Positions 63,912 to 64,000 of a stretch of DNA of 64,000 nt are shown here, piece after piece; positions within the stretch are counted from its first letter, which is position 1; the number at the start of each line of letters is the position of its first letter. The translations under genes were made by a program, and so were the position numbers. Source of the stretch: Methylovirgula ligni (GTDB lineage Bacteria > Pseudomonadota > Alphaproteobacteria > Rhizobiales > Beijerinckiaceae); NCBI RefSeq assembly GCF_004135935.1, contig NZ_CP025086.1:2294001-2358000 (forward strand). The letters are read 5' to 3'. Under the pieces are notes generated by a model that searched no databases, was not told the origin of the DNA, and saw only the letters and a list, made by a program, of their open reading frames with translations.

Positions 63912-64000
63912 TCAGGAAAGGTGCGTCGGGGCGCGGTGCAGCCGGGGGCGCGAACGCTCCGGCAGGATGCCTTCGAGCAGGGCGGCGCGACGCAGCGGGC
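63912..64000 (-). CDS. Possible C-terminal end of a gene cut by the window edge
   Basis: The minus-strand frame ending at TGA (63912-63914) stays open to the window edge and reads LRRAALLEGILPERSRPRL then HRAPTHLS. The composition suits a coding end, but it is too short to name. Confidence 0.3.
   Translation of the reverse strand, partial: PLRRAALLEGILPERSRPRLHRAPTHLS

Overview
The window is GC-rich, densely packed chromosomal DNA of an alphaproteobacterium, most likely a member of the Hyphomicrobiales (Rhizobiales) close to the Beijerinckiaceae or Methylobacteriaceae. The evidence is gene content and order: a ddl-ftsQ-ftsA-ftsZ division block, an Omp25/31-type porin pair, a DUF2948-murA neighbourhood, an NAD-linked fdsGBA-fdhD-fdsD formate dehydrogenase and a haem-dependent oxidative N-demethylase cluster typical of methylated-amine users. 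The genus is an inference. There is no phage, transposase, CRISPR array or rRNA; one tRNA (Glu, UUC) is present.

Layout. 1-4.4 kb: end of a flagellar operon (flhA 3' end, fliR, FliJ-, FlgJ-, FlgN- and FliL-like genes, two unknown membrane proteins). 4.4-5.8 kb: a PilZ protein and an orphan modA. 5.9-18.1 kb: ddl, ftsQ, ftsA, ftsZ, bamD, recN, two tandem beta-barrel porins and ligA; lpxC, usually found between ftsZ and bamD in this group, is absent here. 18.1-22.9 kb (minus strand): a small basic protein, murA, DUF2948, Xaa-Pro aminopeptidase and a methyltransferase. 23.3-25.7 kb: a histidine-rich small protein, recJ and tRNA-Glu. 25.7-28.8 kb: a less GC-rich accessory islet (DUF1254, cupin, LprI-like protein, a rhodanese remnant). 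28.8-32.2 kb: ohr, a secreted ClpP-fold-like protein, an Egghead-like glycosyltransferase and two small conserved proteins.

32.2-39.1 kb is the most coherent accessory system: three minus-strand genes (zinc-ribbon DmmA-like subunit, flavin/2Fe-2S reductase, haem oxidative demethylase) diverge from an APC permease and a GcvT/T-protein-like folate enzyme, with a LuxR-type regulator at the far end. The divergent promoter carries a perfect 20-bp palindrome abutting a -35 box, the position expected for a LuxR-family activator site. The inferred job is uptake of a methylated amine, oxidative demethylation, and transfer of the one-carbon unit to tetrahydrofolate. The fds operon at 53.7-60.7 kb could oxidise the resulting formate.

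39.3-53.7 kb holds a lytic transglycosylase, a MarR-FUSC-DUF1656-HlyD aromatic-acid-type efflux operon, a large transglutaminase/DUF2126 protein, and an RND pump with a divergent AraC regulator. 53.7-64 kb holds the formate dehydrogenase operon with its LysR regulator, a CHASE2 nucleotide cyclase and exonuclease III. Function calls rest on motifs read by eye; no database search was run.
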